Source: Caldifarciminota bacterium UBA6260 (lineage in GTDB: Bacteria > Hydrothermota > 32-111). Taken from it: a stretch of DNA of 17,397 nucleotides. Shown here one piece after another: positions 1 through 8,300 of the stretch. The stretch spans positions 1 through 17,397 of the forward strand of contig DJVI01000002.1 of NCBI GenBank assembly GCA_002441125.1, given 5' to 3'. The notes below the pieces were generated by a model that was not told the DNA's origin, did no database searches, and worked only from the letters and a program-made list of their open reading frames with translations. Position 1 is the stretch's first letter, and each line of letters starts with the position of its first letter. The position numbers and the translations under genes are program-made.

Positions 1-323
<323 letters not shown>

Positions 324-370
324 ATTTAATTTTTTTCGAATTAGGTTTTTAGTTTTGGAGTGGTAGTGCA

Positions 371-389
371 CATAAATTTTCAAAGATCA
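371..389 (-). promoter_or_regulatory. boxA-like antitermination site in the 16S leader
   Basis: The minus strand reads TGATCTTTGAAAATTTATG, close to the rRNA boxA sequences known from E. coli (TGCTCTTTAACAA) and B. subtilis (TGCTCTTTGAAAACT). It lies in the leader about 48 nt before the mature 16S 5' end and downstream of both promoters, the usual place for the site that loads NusB/NusE and protects rRNA transcription from early termination. The match and position are seen in the sequence. The function is inferred from known rRNA operons. Confidence 0.75.
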
Positions 390-417
390 TTAATTTCTAT
401 TTTTTTAAAGGATAAAA

Positions 418-445
418 ATTATATCAAATCTTTTATGTTTGTCAA
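418..445 (-). promoter_or_regulatory. rRNA promoter P2 (proximal)
   Basis: On the minus strand there is a perfect -35 box TTGACA (440-445), a 16-nt spacer and a perfect -10 box TATAAT (418-423), predicting a transcript start near 410 and a leader of about 85 nt. It is preceded by CTC and followed by AA, giving the same 11-mer CTCTTGACAAA seen in the distal promoter. This is a full sigma-70-type consensus, fitting a strongly expressed rRNA operon. Confidence 0.85.
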
Positions 446-492
446 GAGTTTTTTAATCTATCTTTTTAAGAGCAATTTATTTAGTAAAAAAT

Positions 493-520
493 AATATACA
501 CAAAAAAAAATTTTTGTCAA
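493..520 (-). promoter_or_regulatory. rRNA promoter P1 (distal)
   Basis: On the minus strand a -35 box TTGACA (515-520) is followed by 16 nt and TATATT (493-498). An alternative -10 is TATTAT at 491-496 with an 18-nt spacer. The -35 lies in the same CTCTTGACAAA context as P2, so the two look like a tandem duplicated promoter. The -35 begins only 8 nt after the stop codon of the 56-residue gene upstream on the same strand, and no terminator is visible between them, so some read-through into the rRNA operon is possible. Confidence 0.7.
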
Positions 521-528
521 GAGCAAAA

Positions 529-699
529 TTACTTTTCTTCTTTTTCAGCTTCCTCAACAAATTTCTTTATATCTTCAATAGCATCAAGAATGAGTTTTGC
601 CTTTGATAACCCGAAAGAAAACGGAAATCTGTCATTCTCATCTCTTTTTAAAATTAGAACTTTTTTTCCTCTGTATTCTGTTACTTCTGCTTTTGCCAT
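529..699 (-). CDS. Small charged protein of unknown function (56 aa)
   Basis: This short gene starts at ATG (697-699) with a good Shine-Dalgarno AGGAG about 5 nt upstream and ends at TAA (529-531). The protein begins MAKAEVTEYRGKKVLILKRD, has a central segment RFPFSFGLSKAKLILDAIED, and ends in a lysine/glutamate-rich helix, KKFVEEAEKEEK. It has no signal peptide or membrane segment, so it should be cytoplasmic. The layout suggests a beta-strand N-terminal half (EYRGKKVLILKR) followed by one or two helices. The pattern FSFGLSKAKLIL followed by IKKFVEE looks like a conserved small-protein family, and a loose resemblance to PUR-type nucleic-acid-binding modules crossed my mind, but I cannot assign it. 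It lies head-to-head with the TM2 gene and directly upstream of the rRNA promoters on the same strand. Clean codon structure and the ribosome binding site support a real gene. Confidence 0.8.
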   Translation of the reverse strand: MAKAEVTEYRGKKVLILKRDENDRFPFSFGLSKAKLILDAIEDIKKFVEEAEKEEK

Positions 700-722
700 A
701 AAAACTCCTTTTTGATAAAGAT

Positions 723-750
723 ATAATAATATATTTCCTTATAAAGTCAA
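723..750 (-). promoter_or_regulatory. Promoter of the 56-aa gene
   Basis: The minus strand has TTGACT (745-750), a 16-nt spacer and TATTAT (723-728). The predicted transcript start is near 716, giving a leader of roughly 15-20 nt that contains the AGGAG site. The -35 lies inside the left arm of the 743-780 inverted repeat. Confidence 0.6.
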
Positions 751-780
751 TATTAATTATAACATTTTTATATTGACTTT
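743..780. repeat. 11-bp inverted repeat between divergent genes, possible operator
   Basis: AAAGTCAATAT (743-753) and ATATTGACTTT (770-780) are perfect inverted repeats separated by 16 nt. Each arm contains the TTGACT -35 box of one of the two divergent promoters. The symmetry goes beyond the hexamers, which would fit a dimeric regulator controlling both genes, or simply two promoters of the same design placed back to back. Confidence 0.6.
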
Positions 781-801
781 TAAAATCCTTTTGTGTATTC
801 T
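773..801 (+). promoter_or_regulatory. Promoter of the TM2 gene
   Basis: The plus strand has TTGACT (773-778), a 17-nt spacer and TATTCT (796-801), predicting a start near 808. The message would therefore begin just before the AGGAGG ribosome binding site, leaving a very short leader of about 13 nt. Confidence 0.55.
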
Positions 802-820
802 TTTTTTAAAAGGAGGTTTG

Positions 821-1129
821 ATGGATAAAAAATTCTGTCCAAGCTGTGGAAAAGAACTTGATGTAAGAGCAACTGTTTGTCCAAATTGTGGTGCACCACA
901 AACAAATTCAACACAAAGTTCATGTAATAAAAACAAATTAGCTGCAGGACTTTTCGCAATACTTTTAGGTTCCTTAGGAATACATAAATTTTATCTTGGA
1001 CAAATTGGGTGGGGAATAGTTTATATTCTTTTCTGCTGGACCGGAATTCCCGGAGTTATAGGAATAATTGAAGGGATAATCTATCTTACAATGAGTGACG
1101 AAGCTTTCTGTGAAAAGTATGGGAAATAG
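821..1129 (+). CDS. Zinc-ribbon and TM2-domain membrane protein (102 aa)
   Basis: The protein starts with a zinc-ribbon: cysteines 6, 9, 20 and 23 in the pattern CPSCG...CPNCG. A short linker leads to a TM2 domain (about residues 38-95) with two membrane helices and the family signature GSLGIHKFYLGQIGWG, in which the first helix turns through an aspartate/histidine-type hairpin into the second. TM2 proteins are small inner-membrane proteins whose molecular role is poorly understood; many bacterial ones pair the domain with such a zinc-ribbon. I chose the ATG at 821 because AGGAGG lies 5 nt before it and the conserved zinc-ribbon begins right after. An upstream extension of the open frame would run through the promoter. 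The gene ends 3 bp from the stop of the convergent TspO-like gene. Confidence 0.9.
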   Translation: MDKKFCPSCGKELDVRATVCPNCGAPQTNSTQSSCNKNKLAAGLFAILLGSLGIHKFYLGQIGWGIVYILFCWTGIPGVIGIIEGIIYLTMSDEAFCEKYGK

Positions 1130-1132
1130 TTA

Positions 1133-1927
1133 TTAGTTTTTATTTTTGAAACTTTTCACTTCACTGATAACTGTAAAGATAATTAAAATAATCATCGATA
1201 TAATTGTAACAAAAATAATAGATTGTGAACCATTATTATTTGAAAGGATTTGCTTTAATATAATACCTATATAAGCCCACAAAAAAACAAGAGTGTAGAA
1301 TAGATCTTTTTTCTTTATAAACATAAATATTCCAAGCAATAGTGTTAACAATATAGTTACATTTGTCCAAATTATCTGGTTTTTATTAAACATAGCAATC
1401 CCGGAATATTTAAGATATGAAGAGATATTTACAACAGTTGCTATGGATATCCATCCAAGGTATATACTTACAGGAGTTTGAACAAAGAGAAGATTCTCAT
1501 TAAAATCTTTCTCTCCTATCCGTAATCTAACATAAAGGATTATTAATGATAGAAGAAGTAACAGCATAACAAAAACTGACAATAACAATTTTTCATAATG
1601 CCAGCAAAAAAGCCATAAAACATTTAGAATTGATGAAATGAAGAAGAAAAGACCTATATTTTCAATCAAAATCTTTCTCTTTTCATCCTTTTTGAAAAAA
1701 TAAAGAATCTGATTAAAAACAAAAATAGCAAGTAGTGTATATATTATTAACCAAATTGAAAAAGTCACACTTGCTGGAACTATGGAAGCATCATACTTGT
1801 CAGCAACATCTTTTGGTGTATTTGAGTTCAAAGGTAAACTCACCGCAAGAAAGTTAAAAAGAATCATAAAAATCAAAGACAACAAATTCAAAATAATCAG
1901 AGTGTAAATTTTAAATTCCCTTTTCAT
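1133..1927 (-). CDS. TspO/MBR-like multi-spanning membrane protein (264 aa)
   Basis: A highly hydrophobic protein with roughly seven to eight predicted membrane segments and almost no soluble domain. The N-terminal region has the pattern LPLNSNTPKDVADKYDASIVPASVTFSIWLIIY, typical of the longer TspO/MBR-related family (often named tryptophan-rich sensory protein), with further matching segments LNVLWLFCWHYEK and LGWISIATVVNISSYL. Classical TspO is about 160 residues with five helices, so this belongs to the extended class; ligand and role are unknown. The ATG at 1927 is preceded by GGGAGG at a 4-nt spacing. A TTG at 1939 is in frame but would consume this ribosome binding site. It is the last gene of the minus-strand cluster, 17 nt after the stop of the glycosyltransferase upstream, so the two are probably co-transcribed. 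Confidence 0.75.
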   Translation of the reverse strand: MKREFKIYTLIILNLLSLIFMILFNFLAVSLPLNSNTPKDVADKYDASIVPASVTFSIWLIIYTLLAIFVFNQILYFFKKDEKRKILIENIGLFFFISSILNVLWLFCWHYEKLLLSVFVMLLLLLSLIILYVRLRIGEKDFNENLLFVQTPVSIYLGWISIATVVNISSYLKYSGIAMFNKNQIIWTNVTILLTLLLGIFMFIKKKDLFYTLVFLWAYIGIILKQILSNNNGSQSIIFVTIISMIILIIFTVISEVKSFKNKN

Positions 1928-1944
1928 AATACCTCCCAAAAAAT

Positions 1945-3507
1945 CTACTCAGAATAAAGATTCTTATCAACCTTTAACAGCATATATAGTGGTCTTTCCT
2001 CAACTGTATAAGCATAAGAAAAATAACCTTGATGACTTTTGATAAATACATTTATAGTTAAATTAGCATGTCTGTTTGGATTTTCAGTATTTTCAAAAAC
2101 AACATAGGAAACATTATTTTTTTTCATATAATTTATAACTGTTGAATCATCATATGTGTATGGGAATAGAACAGTTTTTCTATCAGAATAAAGATAAAAT
2201 AGTTCAGGTTTCACTGTCATAATCACAGCATCCTTTTCTGTGTTCTCTCTTGCCCATATTGCAAGATCAAAAAATGTTCTGATTCCATATTCTGGTCTAA
2301 ACCTGTTATCATTTCTAAAATTGAAATCAGTTTCAGAAAGCATATATATTTTTCTCGGAATTTCTGGAACAAGATATGATATGTTCAATATTATAGAGAT
2401 AGATACAAAAAGATAATAAAGGTTTAAAAAGATTTCTTTTTTGAAGTTTATACTCAAAACAAAAAGAGAGATTAGAACCAAAAATAGTGAAAAGAATGGT
2501 GCAAAAAATCTATCGGTTGAAAAATATTCTGGCCACATTAGTAGTAAAATGAGATTCAAAAGAATAAAAGAAATTTCAAAAACATATTTTTTCTTGTAGA
2601 AGGAGAAAAATATCGAACCGATGAAAAGAGTAAATGGGATTATAACAAAAGGAACATAATACCATTTCAAATCTATATCAGCAGAAAATGTCCTCGGAAT
2701 TACAGTAGTAAAATATGTTAGAATGTTTAGAAATATTCTTTTAAAAAAATCACCTAAAGAGATGTAACCTTCTTGGGGAAGATAGATGTTTTTGTAAACA
2801 ACCTGCTGAAAGTATGATGATGTATGTCCTGTTTTTATAAAAATATAAAAAGCCCAGCTTTGACTTATCAACAGAAAAATAAAAGTTAGGAAAAAAAGTT
2901 TTTTATTTCTTTCGCTCAAAATAAGGTAAATGAATGTTGCTATAAAAACTATAGCACCATTTCCCCTTGCAAATGTAGAAAGGGTACAAAAGATTAAAAA
3001 CATTATAAAATCCGATTCTTTTTTGCTCTCCCTATATTTAGAAAAAAACAAGAATATTAGAAGAACAAGAAGAGTGAAAAACGACTCAGTTAAGACAAGA
3101 GAACTCCACTCAACTATATTTTTTGCAAAAATAAAAAGTAAAACCAAAAGTATATTTAAAAACTTATTATTTCGAATATATCTGTCCAAAAGATTGTAAA
3201 AAACGAAAATTGAAAGTAAATAAAATATCAATGAAAACACTTTCATCATAAAAATATTCTCTTTACCAAAAATAGCCATTACAAAAGATAGAACAAGCGG
3301 AAATAATGGTGGATACTGCTTATGCAGCTCCTCAGCTGGGGTGTTAACTTCTCTCATAAATTTCCCTTCCAAAATTGATCTACCAAGCATTATATACCTT
3401 CCATTATCCCCACCCTGATTTAAAAGGATGTCAAAATTTAATATCCCCCATAACAAACCAATTACAATTAGGATAAAAACGATATAATTTTTTTTAATAA
3501 ATTCCAT
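1945..3507 (-). CDS. GT-C family glycosyltransferase, paralogue 1 (520 aa)
   Basis: An integral inner-membrane protein of the PMT/ArnT-like GT-C type, which moves a sugar from a polyprenyl-phosphate carrier to an acceptor on the outer face of the membrane. An N-terminal helix (about residues 8-25) is followed by the first extracytoplasmic loop with acidic residues D26 and D34 in FDILLNQGGDNGRY, the likely catalytic region. The amphipathic segment EGKFMREVNTPAEELHKQYPPLFPLVLSF follows, with the Y-P-P-L-x-P-L motif common in this superfamily. About ten more membrane helices extend to residue 385. The last 130 residues form a soluble domain (FRPEYG...AVIMTVKPELFYLYSDRKTVLFPYTYDD) probably facing the periplasm. 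It is a clear tandem duplicate of the next gene upstream. No Shine-Dalgarno site precedes the ATG. Acceptor and sugar are unknown. Confidence 0.85.
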   Translation of the reverse strand: MEFIKKNYIVFILIVIGLLWGILNFDILLNQGGDNGRYIMLGRSILEGKFMREVNTPAEELHKQYPPLFPLVLSFVMAIFGKENIFMMKVFSLIFYLLSIFVFYNLLDRYIRNNKFLNILLVLLFIFAKNIVEWSSLVLTESFFTLLVLLIFLFFSKYRESKKESDFIMFLIFCTLSTFARGNGAIVFIATFIYLILSERNKKLFFLTFIFLLISQSWAFYIFIKTGHTSSYFQQVVYKNIYLPQEGYISLGDFFKRIFLNILTYFTTVIPRTFSADIDLKWYYVPFVIIPFTLFIGSIFFSFYKKKYVFEISFILLNLILLLMWPEYFSTDRFFAPFFSLFLVLISLFVLSINFKKEIFLNLYYLFVSISIILNISYLVPEIPRKIYMLSETDFNFRNDNRFRPEYGIRTFFDLAIWARENTEKDAVIMTVKPELFYLYSDRKTVLFPYTYDDSTVINYMKKNNVSYVVFENTENPNRHANLTINVFIKSHQGYFSYAYTVEERPLYMLLKVDKNLYSE

Positions 3508-3513
3508 TTTTTT

Positions 3514-3542
3514 ATTATTTCATCATTTTTTAATGGTGTCAA
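3514..3542 (-). promoter_or_regulatory. Promoter of GT paralogue 1, apparently leaderless
   Basis: The minus strand has TTGACA (3537-3542), a 17-nt spacer and AATAAT (3514-3519). Only six adenines separate the -10 from the ATG at 3507, so transcription should start at or within a base or two of the start codon. No Shine-Dalgarno is present. This gives the gene its own promoter although it follows a paralogue on the same strand. The rest of the 177-bp gap (3508-3684) is very AT-rich with no gene. Confidence 0.6.
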
Positions 3543-3684
3543 TATTTTTGTTATACGGTTATAAACACAATTAAATTTTTAGAAAAATTTTTCTTAAAAA
3601 AATTATACAATACGCTTTTTTTATAAAATATATTATAAGTTTAAAAACAAAAAAAAATTGAAACAAAAAAATCGTTTTATAGTT

Positions 3685-5250
3685 CTATTTTCTTAACAAT
3701 TCCCTATTGACTTTTAAAAGCATATAGGCTGGAACTTTTAAATCTGTATAAGCAAGAGAAAAAGCATCCTTATGTTCTAAAAGGAATCTGTTTATAGTTA
3801 GATTAGCATGTCTTTTTTGATCCGGGTTATTTTCAAAAATAACATAATCCACATCGTTTTTTTCCATATAATTTATAACAACCGAATCATCGTAAGTGTA
3901 AGGGAAAATAACAGTTTTTCTGTTTGAATAAAGATAGATAAGTTCTGGTTTCATAGACATTATAACACAATTTTGTGGAGTATTATCTTTAGCCCAAATA
4001 CCAACCTGAAACAAAAGTTTTGTTCCAAGTTCGGGTCTAAATTTGTTATCATCTCTAAAGTTAAAGTTGGTGTTTGTAAGAGCATAAAATTTCCTTGGAA
4101 CATCGGCAAAAAGAACAGCGAAGTTCATTAAAATAGAATATGTTAAAAAGATATAGAAAAAAAATTGAAGTAATGTTTTTTTTCTTTCAATAAGCCACAA
4201 AATTGAAAAGGAAGAAACTATAAGAAATAAAGAGAATATAGGTGCGAAGAATCTATCAGTTGAAAAGTATTCCGGCCATAAAATAAGAACTATCAAATAA
4301 AAAATAAGAAGAGATGTTTCAAAATAGATCTTTTTTCTTATACATATTATTAATCCACCGAAAAAAGTTATTATAGGAATGATTTTTAATGGTAGATAAT
4401 AGAATTGTGAATTTACATTTCCCAAAAATGTTCTGGGAATAATTTTGGTAAAATATATAATCGTGTTAAAGTATATTCTTTCGATAAGGTTATAAAAGGA
4501 TATTTTTCCTGCATCAGGAAAATAGATGTTTTTATAAAAAACCTGCTGAAAATAAGTTGATGTATGACCAGTTTTCAGAAAAAGATAAAAACCCCAAATT
4601 TGTGAAAGAATCAGAAAAACGAGTGTAACGGGAATAAGTTTTTTTCTTTTTGTAAACAAAAGAAAAACGAATGTAGATAAAAATATGATACCACCATTTC
4701 CTCTTGTAAAAACTGAAAGTGTACAAAAAATTAAAAAGATTATGTAATCTAAAAGTTTGTTTGTTTGTTGAAATCTGTTAAAAAAGTATAATATCGCAAG
4801 AATGAAAAAAATGAATAATGATTCTGTAAGAACAAGAGAACTCCATCCAACAATATTTTTGGCAAATATAAAAAGAAGAACCAAAAAAATTTTTAGAGTT
4901 TTTTCCTTTTTGAAATAAAAATTTAAATTTAGATAAAAAAGCAGTATTGAAAATAGATACAGAATGAGTGAAAACACTTTCATCATAAAAATATTCTCTT
5001 TACCAAAAATAAACATTATAAAAGAAAGAACGAGTGGAAATAAAGGTGGATACTGTTTATGTAAATCTTCGGCAGGAGTATTTACCTCTCTCATAAATTT
5101 CCCTTCCAAAATAGATCTTCCAAGCATTATATACCTTCCATTATCCCCACCATCACTTAATTGAATATCAAAATTTAAAATTCCCCAAATCAATCCAATA
5201 AAAACAAAAATTTTTATAAGTTTTAATTCATCATTTAAAAGTTTATCCAT
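3685..5250 (-). CDS. GT-C family glycosyltransferase, paralogue 2 (521 aa)
   Basis: A second polytopic GT-C glycosyltransferase, collinear with its neighbour over the whole length. The first helix is followed by acidic D28 and D36 in FDIQLSDGGDNGRY. The stretch from GGDNGRYIMLGRSILEGK through HKQYPPLFPLVLSF is almost identical between the two. The segments KNIYFPDAGKISF, LWPEYFSTDRFFAP and the C-terminal soluble part (MKPELIYLYSNRKTV, FPYTYDDSVVINYMEKND, RHANLTINRF) also match. Divergence is concentrated in the middle membrane helices and the loops between them, which fits a duplicated enzyme with changed acceptor or donor preference rather than a redundant copy. The donor is presumably a polyprenyl-phosphate sugar. 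No Shine-Dalgarno precedes the ATG; see the promoter entry. It diverges from the cyclase gene across 98 bp. Confidence 0.85.
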   Translation of the reverse strand: MDKLLNDELKLIKIFVFIGLIWGILNFDIQLSDGGDNGRYIMLGRSILEGKFMREVNTPAEDLHKQYPPLFPLVLSFIMFIFGKENIFMMKVFSLILYLFSILLFYLNLNFYFKKEKTLKIFLVLLFIFAKNIVGWSSLVLTESLFIFFILAILYFFNRFQQTNKLLDYIIFLIFCTLSVFTRGNGGIIFLSTFVFLLFTKRKKLIPVTLVFLILSQIWGFYLFLKTGHTSTYFQQVFYKNIYFPDAGKISFYNLIERIYFNTIIYFTKIIPRTFLGNVNSQFYYLPLKIIPIITFFGGLIICIRKKIYFETSLLIFYLIVLILWPEYFSTDRFFAPIFSLFLIVSSFSILWLIERKKTLLQFFFYIFLTYSILMNFAVLFADVPRKFYALTNTNFNFRDDNKFRPELGTKLLFQVGIWAKDNTPQNCVIMSMKPELIYLYSNRKTVIFPYTYDDSVVINYMEKNDVDYVIFENNPDQKRHANLTINRFLLEHKDAFSLAYTDLKVPAYMLLKVNRELLRK

Positions 5251-5256
5251 ATTTAA

Positions 5257-5284
5257 ATTTTACAAACAGTATTAAAAATGTCAA
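5257..5284 (-). promoter_or_regulatory. Promoter of GT paralogue 2, apparently leaderless
   Basis: The minus strand has TTGACA (5279-5284), a 16-nt spacer and TAAAAT (5257-5262). Six bases (TTAAAT) separate the -10 from the ATG at 5250, the same distance as in paralogue 1, and there is no Shine-Dalgarno. The predicted transcript begins essentially at the start codon. Confidence 0.65.
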
Positions 5285-5319
5285 GTTACATAAAAATTCT
5301 ATTAAATTTTAATTTTTTA

Positions 5320-5328
5320 TGATATAAT
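5320..5328 (+). promoter_or_regulatory. Extended -10 promoter of the adenylyl cyclase gene
   Basis: TG at 5320-5321, one base, then a perfect TATAAT at 5323-5328 form an extended -10 element. No good -35 is visible at the expected place (5300-5305 is TATTAA), which extended -10 promoters tolerate. The predicted start is near 5335, just ahead of the GGGGGAG ribosome binding site. Confidence 0.6.
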
Positions 5329-5348
5329 AGAAAAAATAAGGGGGAGTT

Positions 5349-8300
5349 TTGCTTAAAACCTATTTTATTGATGTTTCAAATTTCACTTCAACAACTGAAA
5401 ATTTTATAAAAAACAGTGAATATGGTGCAGAGATTATATCAAGTATAATAAACGAGATTTTTACAAAAGGAATTGAAAAAATTTATGAAAATGAGGGTAA
5501 TGTTTTACTTTTCGCTGGTGATGGAATAATGTTTTGCGTAGATCAAGAAAGAGTTAAAATTATAGAATCGGAATTTAATAAAAATATAAGCAATGTAAAC
5601 TTTTCCCAAAAGACATATCTTGGTTATAAAATTCTTGAAATGGAAAACAATTATTATCCCAGAATTATACATGGAACTAAAAGAGATTTTTTATATTTTT
5701 ATCCAGAACCATCTTCAATCAACTTTAAAGATATTGAAGATAAAATTAATTTAGATTTTCCCCCAATTATAAAAGAGTTTAAAAATAGTGAAAAACATGG
5801 AGAACTAAGAATTATTCCTGCAGGATTTCTTAATATAGAAAATAAATATGAATTAGACCATATAGAAAAATTTTTCAAATTTATTATAAATGAAGCTGAT
5901 TTTGAAAATATTTATTTGAATAAAATAGAATTTGCAGATAAAGGATGGAATCTCCTTTTTGTCTGTGGATTGCCAATTTCTGTAGAAAATGCACCATTAA
6001 AACTAATTAAATTTTTTAAAAAATCTATAGAAGAAGCAAAAAAGATGGATATCAAAATTAAAATTGGATGCACACTAAATAAAGGATATGCAGGAATAAT
6101 AGGCAATGACAAAAGGTGGGAATATACCTTTTTTGGAACAAACATCAATCTTGCAGCAAGAATTGCAGTTAAAGGGGATTATTTCAGGATATTTGTAGAT
6201 GGTTCTTTTTATAATCAATTAAAAGACACCATCAACTTTAAAGATTTAGGAGAATTTGAATTTAAAGGTTTAGATAGAAAAATAAGAATATTTTCTGTAG
6301 AGGAAATTTTTGAAAAGAAGGAAAGCAGTATTTTTGTCGGAAGAGAAGATGAACTGAAAAAAGCAATAAATTTTTTGAATAATGAAAAAGCATGTCTTCT
6401 ATTAGAAGGAGAAGGAGGAATAGGTAAAACAACATTTATTAAGCAGATACTACAAAAGTTAAATCTAAAAAATTATTATGTATCTTGTTCATACAGACAA
6501 GAAATTTACAACAGTATTTTATCACTAATAGAAACAATAAAAAAATTTGCCATTGACGATCCACAATTTAGTGCACTTCTAACAAAAACAGAAAAAATTA
6601 ATAATATTGATGATAAATTTAAAACAATAATTAAAAATATTCCACAAAAAATCATAGTAGTTGTTGATGATTCACAATATATTGATTCAAAATCTATAGA
6701 TCTTTTTAAATGGCTACTTTATAGTGACTTATCAAATATAAATATAATTTTTTCTGGAAGGGAATTATCTAAACTCGATTTTTTAAATTCAAAACTTTTA
6801 AGATATAATGTTGAAAAAATAACACTTTCAAATTTTTCTCCACAAAATGTAAGAAATTTTATAAAAATTTATTCCAAAATGGATATAAATGAAAAAGATT
6901 TAGAAAATATAATGAAAATTTCTTTTGGTAATCCTTTGTACCTTGAACAGTTTTTATCTTTTTTAATAAATGAAAAATTGATAGAAAATAATAAAGGTTA
7001 TATATCTCTTAAAATTGATATTAAAGGTCTTCCATACTCTTTAAAAGAACTTGTTTTATTAAAGTTTGATAAATTACCTGAAATTACTAAAGAGTTTGTT
7101 GAAACAGGATCTGTTATCGGAGATCAGTTTAGAGATGATCTTGTTTTAAAATCAATATCTATAAAAGAAAAAAATGATCTAAATATTCTTTCATCAGCAT
7201 ATGAAATTAAAATTCTTAACAGAAAAGAAGAATTCGTATCAGCTTTTTACCATTCCATAATAAGACAGATAATTTTTGACAGAATGGTTAAAAAAAGGGT
7301 TAGCCAGATATGTCTTAATGTTGCAAGAGAAATGTTAAAGGATGATAAAAATCCATTTTCTATCCTGCAATCTGGAGATTTCTTTTTGTTGGGCGAAGAT
7401 TTGGAAAATGCATATCAATCTTATATTAAATCTCTTTCTCTTTTTATGAAATTAAATAATTTTGAATATTCATTACACATTTATGAAAAGTTGCTCTCTA
7501 TTGAAAATTTATCTGAACAACACTTAAAAAATATACTATCTTTTTATCCAAAACTTTCAATTCACAACACAAACTTAAACTCAATTCAAAAATCATATGA
7601 AAAATTAAAGGAATTGGTTAATAAAAACGAAAAGATTGAAAAAGATGTTTTGAAATCTATATTGGACTCACTCGTTTCAGTTGCAAGAGATTCTGAAAAA
7701 GCACGAGAAATTGCTAAAATCTACTCTGAAAATTTCGGTTTTGATATTTATTACTATTTTTCAATGATTTCAATAGAAGAAAATGCAAATGCAGATTTTG
7801 ATCAGATTATTAAACATTTCAAAAAACTTGAAAGTATAAAAAATAGATTCGATATAGATACACATTTTCGGTATAAACTTGAAAAACTTTCAATATATTT
7901 TTTCTACACATTAAAAAAGGAAATTATAAAAAAATTGATGGATGAACTAAAGGTTATGAAAAGCAAAATCAAAGATAAAAAACTTTTAACTGAATATTAT
8001 TCACTTATTACTTCTATTAAAATACACACTAATAAATTGGATGAAGCAGAAAGATCTTTAAAGGTATTATATAGGTTGATAGATAAGGAAAAAAATTTAA
8101 ATCTTCTTAATTTTTATTACAATGACATGGGAATAATATATTCTAACAAGTATATCAAGACAAAAAAGAAAAAAGATATTTTAAAATCAATAAAATATTT
8201 TAAAAAAGCCTATCAGTTAAATAAGGAAAAAATGAATATGAATACTCTACCTTTAATAACTACAAACCTTGCAAATTCTTACTTAAATTTATTAAATATA

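Noticed and set aside
2930..3199. Plus-strand open frame inside glycosyltransferase paralogue 1
   Set aside because: It is a shadow of the strong minus-strand gene; the same applies to the short frames at 4532-4726, 4964-5164, 5912-6148, 8527-8734, 9829-10077, 10513-10830, 10797-11012, 15049-15303, 15382-15657 and 16916-17152.
3573..3590. AAATTTTT-AG-AAAAATTT palindrome between the glycosyltransferase genes
   Set aside because: Pure A/T symmetry is expected by chance in this composition and would make a very weak hairpin; it is not supported as a terminator.
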